DNA of 64,000 nucleotides, from assembly GCA_021818585.1 (NCBI GenBank), contig JAKATU010000046.1, positions 1-64,000 of the forward strand, given 5' to 3'. Position 1 is the first letter of the stretch. The number at the start of each line of letters is the position of its first letter. This document shows, one piece after another, positions 1 to 8,641 of this stretch. The translations under genes were made by a program, and so were the position numbers. This DNA is from Acidobacteriota bacterium. GTDB taxonomy: Bacteria; Acidobacteriota; Terriglobia; Terriglobales; Acidobacteriaceae. Under the pieces are notes generated by a model that did no database searches, had not been told where the DNA came from, and saw only the letters and a list, made by a program, of their open reading frames with translations.

Positions 1-2
1 TC

Positions 3-536
3 GAGCTATTCGATATGATGGCAACTTGCCTGGCCTTGGCTCAAACAGAAGCGCAGCATACACACTTCTCCCAAAGCCTGCTACCCCAGATCTACGGAGG
101 AGAGGGTGATCCGGACCGTGCCGGCTTCTGTGAGGGAGGTTACAACACCTATGAGCCACAGTGTTTTGAGCCGTTAGGAAATTCTCCTGAGGAACTCTAC
201 TATCCCAAATCGCTGCTGCAGGACAAGTATCCACAGACGATCAGTCGTGCGGCTATGGTTCGGACACATGACTACAAACTGATCAGTCGCCCGCAGGGGC
301 AAAGTGAGTTGTACATTTACGCCGACGATCCCCATGAGTTGAACAATCGGTATGGCGACAAGAAAGTTGCCGACATTCAACACATGATGCAGCAGCGCTT
401 ACTGCACTGGTATGTGAATACTACAGGAATTGCCCCATTTGACAAAGATCAGCGAGGCCTGCCCCCCTACTACCCAACTCCAACATTCAAGTCATCCATC
501 GATTCATCGGTTGCAAACATTGTCGATCACGCTTGA
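3..536 (+). CDS. Sulfatase, C-terminal part (gene enters from left edge)
   Basis: The reading frame is open from the first complete codon at position 3, so the start and catalytic N-terminal half lie outside the window. The visible 177 residues resemble the C-terminal subdomain of arylsulfatase-type enzymes: an ELFDMMAT-like segment, then SLLPQI, then the strand MVRTHDYKLI followed by ELYIYADDPHELNN, the usual 'this is how this body is described' tail preceding a helix (IQHMMQQRLLHWY). The formylglycine site cannot be checked. It is followed by a GH3 gene and two further sulfatases, suggesting a role in degrading sulfated glycans. Substrate unknown. Confidence 0.8.
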   Translation, partial: ELFDMMATCLALAQTEAQHTHFSQSLLPQIYGGEGDPDRAGFCEGGYNTYEPQCFEPLGNSPEELYYPKSLLQDKYPQTISRAAMVRTHDYKLISRPQGQSELYIYADDPHELNNRYGDKKVADIQHMMQQRLLHWYVNTTGIAPFDKDQRGLPPYYPTPTFKSSIDSSVANIVDHA

Positions 537-564
537 CCGCTTGCTTCGCCTCGAAGCAAGCGGT
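536..564 (+). terminator. Perfect hairpin directly after the sulfatase stop codon
   Basis: A 12-bp perfect stem (CCGCTTGCTTCG at 537-548 paired with CGAAGCAAGCGG at 552-563) with a 3-nt CCT loop, extended by one A-T pair that includes the last base of the TGA stop. There is no T-tract after it, so it may act as a mRNA 3'-end stabiliser or Rho-assisted terminator rather than a textbook intrinsic terminator. Confidence 0.55.
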
Positions 565-693
565 ATTGGCCAACGGGTATCGGTGAGTCAAGGGAGTAGA
601 CTTAGCTTACCGGCACTTAGGGAACTTCGACCGCGGCTTTCTCAAGCGTGATTCCCATCGTTAAATGTTACCCTCAGGAGAGGATCTCAAGTC

Positions 694-3672
694 ATGGACA
701 GGTATCAGGTTTGTCTGGCGCACCCCACATGCGCACCGTGTGGCATCACACATGCTTCCAAGTGTGATCACGAGAACACATGTGTGCTAACTCAAAGCGT
801 AAGGTACCGGCACAAAGTCAGAATGGGGCTTTGCACGATGATGCTCGCGTTCCTTTGCATTGCTGGATGTGGTACAGCCATTGCAGCACCTCCAAAGCCT
901 GCAGGCACGGTGGCGGATTGTCCGTGGCTGAATCCGCACCTGCCGATAGCGAAACGGGTTGCGATGCTGATGAAAAGGATGACGGTCGCGCAGGAGATCA
1001 GCATGGTGGCCGGCCACGGCACCAAGCCGTACGTGGGCGATACACCGGCGATTCCATCGCTGTGCATTCCGTCGATTGGTCTGGAGGATGGCCCGAATGG
1101 TGTCGGGGACGGGATGAAGGATGTCACCAACCTACCGGCGGGTACGGCTGTTTCCGCGACATTTTCGCGGAAGCTCGCGTTTGAGTATGGACGGGTGATC
1201 GGGGCCGAGCAGGCCGCCAAGGGGTCGGCCGTGGATCTGGGGCCGACAGTGAATATCGATCGAGATCCGCGCTGGGGCCGCGAGTTCGAAAGTCTGTCGG
1301 AAGATCCGACCCTGGCGGCAAACATTGCGGTGGCAGAAATCAGAGGCATTCAGAGCACGGGAACGATGGCGCAGGTGAAGCACTTCGACGCCTACAATCA
1401 GGAGACGTATCGCAACACGCCGGAAGACAATGTGAGCGTTTCCGGTCGTGCGCTGCACGAGCTTTATATGCCGGCATTTCGAGCTGCGATACGCAGGGCG
1501 AAGGTGGGCTCAATCATGTGCGCGTACTCGACGGTGAATGACTACTACAGCTGCGAGAACCATTATCTGCAGACGCACGTGCTACGCGATGAGTGGAATT
1601 TCGACGGGTTCAACACGTCGGACTGGGGCGCGGTGCACAGCGTTTCAGCGGCCGCGGCGGGAACGGATCTGGAAGAGGCGTCCAGCCGTTACTTCGGGGC
1701 GCCGCTCCAGAAGGCGGTGAAAGATGGTACGATTTCGCGCGCGGTGCTGAACACGATGGTCTCGCGGATTTTCTACCAGATGTTCCGCTTCGATTTCTTC
1801 AACCACCCTCCGTCGGGTTCGCCTACAGCGGTCGCAACGACGGCGAAACACCAGGCGATATCGACCGAGGTAGCGGAGACCGGAACGGTTCTTCTCAAGA
1901 ATGATGGCCATCTACTTCCGCTGTCGAAATCGGCGAACATTGCGGTGATTGGTCCGGCGGCTTCGGCGCAGGTGACGTACGGTGGTGGCGGCAGCGCGCA
2001 TGTGCTTGCTTCTTCGACGATCTCACCGCTGGCCGGCATCGAAGCGGTTACGGGTACGTCCAGCGTTGGCTACACGCAGGGTCTGCCGACCGATGCGCAA
2101 CTCACACCCATCCCGGCTGCCGATTTGTCGAAGACCTCGGCCGTGCCCTCCGAGATCAAAACCCGTAGTAGGAGGCGTCCCCAGTTGTATGCCACGACCC
2201 TGACGCCACCGGAATCCGGCCTCTACATCATCGGGTACGCCGCTGGCTGCAAGCGCTGGCTTGGGAAACTCGCCATCGACGGCAGGACGGTGAGCTATGC
2301 TCGGGGTTCTCCTCATTCGGTTGCAGTCCATCTCAACCAGAGGCACAGCTATCGGATCGAATTGGCCTGCTCACCCAGCAAGCTCACCTGGGCGACTCCA
2401 TCGACGGTTCACGCCGCGATTCAGAAGGCGGTGGCTGCCGCGAAGTCTGCGAAGGTCGCGCTGGTGGTAGTAGCGGATGATACCGAGAGCGAGGGCGGTG
2501 ACCGTCCCGATCTGCGTCTGCCCTCGGCCCAGGACGCGCTGGTGAGCGCCGTGGCAAAAGCGAATCCGCACACCGTGGTCGTCGTGCAGGCTGGTGCTCC
2601 GATCGCCATGCCATGGCTCGATCATGTGCCGGCCCTGCTCGACACCTGGTATCCGGGCCAAACGAATGGCACGGCACTGGCGAACGTGCTGTTCGGCAAA
2701 GTGAATCCAAGCGGGCATCTGCCGGTGACCTTCCCCATGAAACTTGCCGACGTGCCGGCGGCCAGCCCCGACCGCTTCCCGGGCGTCGACGGCCATGTGC
2801 ATTACTCGGAGGGCTTACTGGTAGGCTATCGCTGGTACGATGCCAACCACATCCAGCCGATGTTCCCCTTCGGCTTCGGGCTGTCTTACACGCAGTTTCA
2901 GTACACAGATCTGAATCTAAGCAAGCATGAGGTCGATGGCGTGACGGCGATCCAGGTGAGCGCGCGCGTGACCAACACGGGACATGTGAAGGGAACGGAT
3001 GTGGCTCAGATGTATCTCGGCATGCCTTCTTCCACCGGTGAACCGCCGCGCAAACTGGTCGCTTTTCACCGCATCACACTGGCTCCTGGTCAGTCAAAAG
3101 TGGTCCATTTCACCATCACACCGCGCGACGAGTGGTGGTGGGGAAAGAATGGCTGGACTGAATCATCCGGAACCTACAGCGTGTACGTAGGTGACTCATC
3201 GGCGCTGGTGAATCTACCGCTGGCGGCGCGCTACGAAATGGGGCAGTCTATTGGAAGCCGGCAGGTGACGGTTTCCGCGCCGAAGGCCATGAAGGCAGGC
3301 ACTCGCACGGTGGTCAGCGTTTCACTCACTGCCGGTGGAAATGAGACGCTGCATGACGTGCACCTCAGCCTGAAAGCGCCGGGGGGCTGGCACGTTGTGG
3401 CGATTAGCCACAATGCAAGCAGCGATGTAGTTCCGAGCCAGGAGATTACGGAGAAATTTGCCGTGACGCCGCCATCGGACACGGTCACGCAGTACGTGAC
3501 GCTCTATGGCACAGCCAATCTTGCGCAGGTCGCCTGCGAGGCGGAGGACATGATGCATAAGTCCGCGGCCTCGCATCACCACGATGAATGGGCAGCTTAT
3601 CATCCTGCGACGTTGGCGGAACATTGCGGCGTTCGCCGCCATGACGGCGTGACCGTATTGCTCGGCCCATAA
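694..3672 (+). CDS. Glycoside hydrolase family 3 (beta-glucosidase/xylosidase type), secreted
   Basis: Hydrolyses terminal beta-linked sugars from oligosaccharides. Domain order: signal-like segment, GH3 TIM barrel (DGPNGVGDG, the KHFDAYNQE Lys-His region, and the TSDWGA nucleophile motif with Asp at residue 310), GH3 C-terminal alpha/beta sandwich interrupted by a PA14-like insertion (about residues 495-570), fibronectin-III-like domain after PFGFGLSYT, and a C-terminal NEW3-like beta domain (about 850-940). At 992 residues it is long because of these extra domains. The start at 694 follows AGGAG at 676-680. However the hydrophobic export segment (MGLCTMMLAFLCIAGCGTAIAA) begins only at residue 44, so ATG 823 is an alternative start; the intervening stretch is Cys/His rich and unlike a normal leader. 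It lies downstream of a sulfatase on the same strand. Confidence 0.9.
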   Translation: MDRYQVCLAHPTCAPCGITHASKCDHENTCVLTQSVRYRHKVRMGLCTMMLAFLCIAGCGTAIAAPPKPAGTVADCPWLNPHLPIAKRVAMLMKRMTVAQEISMVAGHGTKPYVGDTPAIPSLCIPSIGLEDGPNGVGDGMKDVTNLPAGTAVSATFSRKLAFEYGRVIGAEQAAKGSAVDLGPTVNIDRDPRWGREFESLSEDPTLAANIAVAEIRGIQSTGTMAQVKHFDAYNQETYRNTPEDNVSVSGRALHELYMPAFRAAIRRAKVGSIMCAYSTVNDYYSCENHYLQTHVLRDEWNFDGFNTSDWGAVHSVSAAAAGTDLEEASSRYFGAPLQKAVKDGTISRAVLNTMVSRIFYQMFRFDFFNHPPSGSPTAVATTAKHQAISTEVAETGTVLLKNDGHLLPLSKSANIAVIGPAASAQVTYGGGGSAHVLASSTISPLAGIEAVTGTSSVGYTQGLPTDAQLTPIPAADLSKTSAVPSEIKTRSRRRPQLYATTLTPPESGLYIIGYAAGCKRWLGKLAIDGRTVSYARGSPHSVAVHLNQRHSYRIELACSPSKLTWATPSTVHAAIQKAVAAAKSAKVALVVVADDTESEGGDRPDLRLPSAQDALVSAVAKANPHTVVVVQAGAPIAMPWLDHVPALLDTWYPGQTNGTALANVLFGKVNPSGHLPVTFPMKLADVPAASPDRFPGVDGHVHYSEGLLVGYRWYDANHIQPMFPFGFGLSYTQFQYTDLNLSKHEVDGVTAIQVSARVTNTGHVKGTDVAQMYLGMPSSTGEPPRKLVAFHRITLAPGQSKVVHFTITPRDEWWWGKNGWTESSGTYSVYVGDSSALVNLPLAARYEMGQSIGSRQVTVSAPKAMKAGTRTVVSVSLTAGGNETLHDVHLSLKAPGGWHVVAISHNASSDVVPSQEITEKFAVTPPSDTVTQYVTLYGTANLAQVACEAEDMMHKSAASHHHDEWAAYHPATLAEHCGVRRHDGVTVLLGP

Positions 3673-3702
3673 CCGAAGCACCAGCGAATTACTCATTTAG
3701 AT

Positions 3703-3738
3703 GGCCCCGGTGAACTTTTCAGCGGGGCTGCTTTCTTA
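3703..3738 (+). terminator. Candidate intrinsic terminator after GH3 gene
   Basis: GCCCCG (3704-3709) and CGGGGC (3723-3728) can form a 6-bp GC stem with a 13-nt loop, followed by TGCTTTCTT. It lies 30 bases after the GH3 stop codon. The stem is short, so the call is tentative. Confidence 0.45.
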
Positions 3739-4066
3739 TGTGTCTCTGTAGATATCCACACTTTGCGCAGGTGTTTGGCTGATGCGTTGCGATTGCATCG
3801 GTGAAACAAGTAAGGGCCGAATTCCGTCAGTTCGATCCACTCTCCTGTGTTTCCAGATCATCATTCGACCACGATTCTAAACCCGTCGAAAGTGCCCAAT
3901 CCTCCAGAGATTACCTAGCTGCGTAAGTCGTCGACGGAAATAAACGCAAAGGCACTCTCCGGTTGAGCTGGACTCAGGTCGGCGGCGATACCAATTGTAG
4001 CGGCGGGTTCCGGCCTTCAAATCCAGCTCATTGGGCAACGCAACGATCGGCGGTTAACCTCGCGCA
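3739..4066. other. Convergent intergenic region
   Basis: This stretch separates the convergent GH3 and phosphoesterase genes. I see no credible gene, repeat or RNA in it beyond the candidate terminator at its left edge. Confidence 0.6.
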
Positions 4067-5581
4067 TTATTTATGCTTCTGGGCAGCCGCTGGCTGTGCA
4101 GGCGGATTCTCCACCAGAGCAGTCTTCGGGTGCACCGGCAGAACCAGTGGCTTCAAGGGATGCTGCGAAAAGTCAAACTCCTTCATCAGATCCCCAATCA
4201 TCGGATTGTTCTCACGAACCATCGGCCTTGAATCCGGTCGACCGTCCGTCTTCGGATTCAGCCGCTGACCACTCAGAAACACATCCTCTATAAATTTCAG
4301 ATATGCATCCGGGCTTAGCGTCTGGTGATCGATGTATCCGGCCCTCGCATAAGGGCTGATCATGATTCCAGGAACCCGAATCCCAAGCCCCATCGAGTCC
4401 AAGCGCGGCGGCACTACATGGTCGTAAAATCCACCCCAGTCATCCCACGTAATAAAGATGACCGTGCTCTTCCAATCGGGACTCTCCATCGCCGCATTCA
4501 CAATCCTGGTCACATACGATTCCCCAACGCTGACCTTCGCGGGTGGATGCTCGCTATCGTAGCCATCGGGAGAAAACCATGCGACCGAAGGTAGGGTTCC
4601 ATCCTTGGCGGCCACAAAATACTGGCTGAGGTCCTCAATGTTGTCCAGTTGATGATCCTCATGCACATCCGTAAAGCCGGGCAGCACATTCCAGATCTCA
4701 GGAACACCCCCTTTACCCGCCCTTCCGTTCGGCATTTGAAATTTTCCATTCGCGTTCCGGTGCCGATGCAGTGGACGCCGCACACCGTGATCCAGATAGT
4801 ACACCCAGCTCACATGCGCTCTGTGCAGCAACCAGGTAATATCCGTCCAGGCGAACGGCGTCGTGGATTTAACCTTCTTGCCTGGACCGGTGCCGCCGGG
4901 TCTATCTTTTGGCATCAGCGCACTCACACAACTCATAGGATTATTTGCCTGGGAGCAATTCGCCGACCACGCGGAAACAAGCCACAAATGCGACGGGAAG
5001 CTCCAGGAGTGAAGTCCTTCGAACATGTGGTCCTGCAGCACAAAGTATTTTGCATAAGCCCAGTAGTTTGGGATGTCTGTCCCGTTGTAGTACCCCATCA
5101 CCTGATCTGCGCCTTTGGGCTGTTTGGGATGTTGACAGTATCCGTGAGCCCACGCCATAGGATATAAACCGTAATTCCCAGATGCCTCTACTTCGGCTAT
5201 AAACCCATTCATCTTTCCGTTCGCTACGTCTGCTAAAGACGATTCAGCTACATGAGGACCACCGCAGGTCACATCATTATCGGTGCGAAAGGGCTTGACA
5301 CACTTTCCGGAAATAGGATCTGGAGCGCAAACCTTGGGTTTTCCATCTCGCATCGGAATGCCATCTGCTCCCGGGAAAGTACCGAAGTATGAATCAAAAG
5401 ATCGATTCTCCTGGAAAATGATCAGGATGTGTTTGATCGGCATGCCCTTTTGCGCCGATTTTATCCAGCCCTTGCTGGCAGCCTGTGCTGGCACGGCAAA
5501 AACCATCATCATTCCCACAACCAGCAGAAGGGTTGCCGGGACTGCAGTTCGCAACGTGTGTTGACTTGCCCAAATTTTCAT
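4067..5581 (-). CDS. Secreted phosphoesterase (phospholipase C / acid phosphatase family, PF04185-like)
   Basis: Predicted to hydrolyse phosphate esters outside the cytoplasm. Family hallmarks are the N-terminal [18 protein letters not shown] metal-site motif and the C-terminal [14 protein letters not shown] motif, both typical of the bacterial phospholipase C/AcpA superfamily. A signal peptide follows the chosen ATG (MKIWAS then a hydrophobic run ending AQAA). I chose the start at 5581 because AAGGAG lies about 10 bases upstream; the longest open frame extends 25 codons further without such support. Length is 504 residues. It is convergent with the GH3 gene and lies downstream of a sulfatase on the same strand. 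Substrate (phospholipid or phosphomonoester) cannot be told from sequence. Confidence 0.85.
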   Translation of the reverse strand: MKIWASQHTLRTAVPATLLLVVGMMMVFAVPAQAASKGWIKSAQKGMPIKHILIIFQENRSFDSYFGTFPGADGIPMRDGKPKVCAPDPISGKCVKPFRTDNDVTCGGPHVAESSLADVANGKMNGFIAEVEASGNYGLYPMAWAHGYCQHPKQPKGADQVMGYYNGTDIPNYWAYAKYFVLQDHMFEGLHSWSFPSHLWLVSAWSANCSQANNPMSCVSALMPKDRPGGTGPGKKVKSTTPFAWTDITWLLHRAHVSWVYYLDHGVRRPLHRHRNANGKFQMPNGRAGKGGVPEIWNVLPGFTDVHEDHQLDNIEDLSQYFVAAKDGTLPSVAWFSPDGYDSEHPPAKVSVGESYVTRIVNAAMESPDWKSTVIFITWDDWGGFYDHVVPPRLDSMGLGIRVPGIMISPYARAGYIDHQTLSPDAYLKFIEDVFLSGQRLNPKTDGRPDSRPMVRENNPMIGDLMKEFDFSQHPLKPLVLPVHPKTALVENPPAQPAAAQKHK

Positions 5582-5853
5582 CCTGTAAGCTCTCCTTGAT
5601 ACTTGGGTGGTACACGCAACGGCACAAGCTTGAATGACCTTCGCAAATGCCTGCACATCTCCGGCTTTTCCAGTGGCGTCGGATTTTCTACCTCGTCTGA
5701 CTACATACGGGATAGCAAGCCCAAACGACTCGATCCGACCCGATCACGATCTTCGCAACCCATCTGGCACGTTCTTTCCTCTCTTACGACGTTCTAGCGA
5801 GCATCTTCATCGTGCAGCGAAAACAGTGAGAGCACCTCATCAGGCAATCAGAT

Positions 5854-7458
5854 TCAGACCCCTTTTAGGGGCGAAACGATTGCATTTCTCGTATGATCGC
5901 CAGTTTCCCTTCTCAATTCCTCTACTCTTGCCGCAAGCTGACGCTGAAGCGAAGCATATTCCGGCTTCCCGGCAAGGTTATTCAGCTCTCCCGGATCTTT
6001 CTGGAGATCGTACATCTCATATTCCTGAGGATCGAGGAAGTAGTGGAAGTATTTGAATCGCTCTGTTCTCACCCCCCGATGTGGACGAACTTGCTCATCA
6101 CCTGGATAGTCAAAGTACTCGTACAAGAAGTCCTTGCGCCACCTTGTTTCCTTACCCTGAGCAAGCTTCACCAGGCTTCTCCCATGCAGGTTTTCGGGCA
6201 CCTCCGCTCCTGCAAGCTCCAGCAAAGTTGGCGCGAAATCCAGATTGATAACCATCTCCTTCACGCGAGTTCCGGCCTGGAACAACTTCGGATAGCGAAT
6301 CATTGCCGGAATACGAAGAGACGGTTCATGCATGAAGCGTTTGTCATAGCTCCGCCACTCGCCAAAAAAATAGCCATGATCAGAACTTTGCATCACTACG
6401 GTATCGTCCAGCTGATTCGTCGATTCCAGGTACGCCAGAACTCGACCAATATTGTCATCGACCGCGCGGAATCCGGCATAACAGTCCTTCACCAGTTCCT
6501 CGAGTGTGCGCGCTCGATCCCACGATTCCATCGTTCCAATTTTGTTTTGCGCATCCGCAAATGCGCGCGGTTTGCCCGCATATCCATCCTTATCCGCATC
6601 AAATGTGTCAGGAATAGGTATCGAAACTCCGTTGTACTCATTGAGATAACGGCGTGGCCGATAGAAGGGCGCATGTGGAGCCTGATGCCAGAGTAAAAGG
6701 CAGAAAGGCTTGTCGCGCTTTTCCTTCAACCATTCCAGCGCTTTATCCGTAAACCAGTCATCTGCATATACTCCAGTCCAATCCATCGCTGAGTTATCCG
6801 GGAAGTCATCGTGGTGCTTTCCCCGATAAACTTTCTCCGGACCCATCTCGCCTTTCCGCCCCTCGTGATAATGCGGTGCGTAATAGTCTGTCGCCCCGCC
6901 GTTAAACGCACAGTAGTAATCCCAGTAACGCTCGCGCAGCCCATTGGGTGAATGCGCTTTTCCAACCATCGCTACCTCGTATCCTGCCTCGTGCAACAAG
7001 TCTGTAAAGACGGGGATATCGGCGGGCAATGCCCGGACCGTGGCATTGCCGTACGCTCCTGTCGTATGCGAGTAAAGGCCCGTCATGGTTGCAGCGCGGG
7101 CCGGCGCGCAAAGAGCATTCATACAGAATGAGTTATCAAAGAAAACGCCCTCACGCGCAATGCGATCCATGTTCGGCGTCTTCAATAGCTTGTTTCCAGT
7201 GAAACTCAAACAATCAGGCCGTTGTCCTTCCGTGTAAAAAAAGACCAGGTTTGGTCGCTTTTGATTGCTTCCACCGACAAAGGCCGGAGCCCGATTGGGT
7301 TTCGAAACAGCTTCGCCAGAAGCCGAAGACGCCGGGATAGAGCTGGCCACGGCGGCTCCTGCGACGGCAGCACTTCCCTTCAGAAAACTCCGCCGTGATG
7401 GACGGCCATCTTCACTTATCATGCTCTTAATGCCATCGTTATCAGTCATGTCTGTCAT
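5854..7458 (-). CDS. Tat-exported sulfatase
   Basis: A type I (formylglycine-dependent) sulfatase that removes sulfate esters. The N-terminus carries a twin-arginine signal (RPSRRSFLKGS, residues 19-29) followed by an Ala-rich hydrophobic region. The maturation motif is CAPAR, with the Cys to be converted to formylglycine at residue 117. The expected metal-site regions (NLVFFYTEGQRPDCLSF, and VVMQSSDHGYFFGEW later) are present, and the C-terminus has the usual FKYFHYF..YEMYDLQKDPGELNN tail. Length is 534 residues. ATG 7458 is preceded by AGGAG seven bases upstream. Similar in architecture to iduronate or choline sulfatases, but the substrate cannot be assigned. Its Cys needs a formylglycine-generating enzyme, which is not in this window. 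Confidence 0.93.
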   Translation of the reverse strand: MTDMTDNDGIKSMISEDGRPSRRSFLKGSAAVAGAAVASSIPASSASGEAVSKPNRAPAFVGGSNQKRPNLVFFYTEGQRPDCLSFTGNKLLKTPNMDRIAREGVFFDNSFCMNALCAPARAATMTGLYSHTTGAYGNATVRALPADIPVFTDLLHEAGYEVAMVGKAHSPNGLRERYWDYYCAFNGGATDYYAPHYHEGRKGEMGPEKVYRGKHHDDFPDNSAMDWTGVYADDWFTDKALEWLKEKRDKPFCLLLWHQAPHAPFYRPRRYLNEYNGVSIPIPDTFDADKDGYAGKPRAFADAQNKIGTMESWDRARTLEELVKDCYAGFRAVDDNIGRVLAYLESTNQLDDTVVMQSSDHGYFFGEWRSYDKRFMHEPSLRIPAMIRYPKLFQAGTRVKEMVINLDFAPTLLELAGAEVPENLHGRSLVKLAQGKETRWRKDFLYEYFDYPGDEQVRPHRGVRTERFKYFHYFLDPQEYEMYDLQKDPGELNNLAGKPEYASLQRQLAARVEELRRETGDHTRNAIVSPLKGV

Positions 7459-8641
7459 CCCTATTCTCCTGATATTTTCTGGTGGTGGCTGTGCATCACC
7501 GTCGTTCTTTTTTTTTGACGGGCCTCGACTTTGAATCCGTCAAAACACCTTCGTGCTTTCACAAACCGCGTTTATACCTGTTCAGAATCAGACCGAACGC
7601 TGCAAAGGCTTCAGACGATAAGACGTATTTGCTATCCTCGAACCCTGCATTTCACCAGAATGGCTGGCTACCAAGCATTACCGGCGGATTTAGATGCCCT
7701 GAAGTATGCCTTAGTCCATCCAAGCAATACTTAATTCAAATATGAGCGGTGAATACATCCTCGTAGCGTTTGGTTGCGTCTGGAATCACCGTTTCAGGGA
7801 TTTCCTGCACCCTATTCACGACCCTCCCCATTCAAATTGCAAAACATCTTATGCGCGCCATAACGAAGATCAGCAACCGCAGGGTGTCCAGGCGATACCT
7901 GATAACTTGCCCAGGACCTTTCCGATCCTGACACCGGAGGATTCTCCATGATGTCCATCATGGATCCACTAATTCCGTAGACCAAACCTTTCGCATTAGC
8001 AAGAGCGTAGAGTGGCAATTACCAATCGACCAGAATCCTATTCGATTATTTTAGCGCGTGTCAAGATTTATAGAAGACCTTGTGAAACTTTTCTGACCGC
8101 TCCAATGAGAGTCAGAGAAGTTTCCACCAGCCAGCAGATGACAGACGGAGAATGAACTTCATCTCCGTTTTCTACGACGGCATATAGGCGAAGACTAAAC
8201 GCGTGGCGATTTGCCTTAGCTGGCACAAGATGAATTCCTGTAACGCGACGCGCAGCGGCTTTCGGGATCGATCCGACTTAGCCATATTTTAAGTCTTGAC
8301 ACGCATGAAAACTGCCGACTAGGATTGGCCTCGATCGGCAATTGCCCACGCACGCCACATCGGGCGCGAAAAGCGCGGTCTGCAGAATTCCAGATACCGA
8401 GACAGAAGGAGATCATCATCCCGAATCTGCGTGTCTACTCCCTGCACCTTGGCTTTGCGAACCACGGCCCGCTCACTTCTGACATGCTCACCTATACGGC
8501 GGACTCTGCAACGACGACCGCTGCAGAGAATCTGCTGGAGATTCAACATAGACGGAAACTTGGATACCTGATCGTGGTTAGCACTAGCAATCTCCACCCG
8601 AAATGCAAAGTTTAACCATGAACTCACACGGAGGACAAACC
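7459..8641. other. Long divergent intergenic region between two sulfatase genes
   Basis: Nearly 1.2 kb between divergent sulfatase genes has only short, unconvincing open frames. It holds a separated inverted repeat containing TTGACA (8056-8066 and 8294-8304, listed separately). I see no RNA gene or mobile element. It probably contains the promoters for both flanking genes. Confidence 0.6.
8056..8304. repeat. 11-bp inverted repeat pair containing TTGACA, possible divergent promoter or operator elements
   Basis: GCGTGTCAAGA at 8056-8066 is the exact reverse complement of TCTTGACACGC at 8294-8304. Each copy contains TTGACA pointing outward, toward its flanking sulfatase gene. For the right copy, TAGGAT follows at 8320-8325 with an 18-base spacer, which would fit a weak sigma-70-type promoter for the 8642 gene. 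Matching copies on both arms suggest shared regulation, but no footprint or second example supports it. Confidence 0.3.
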
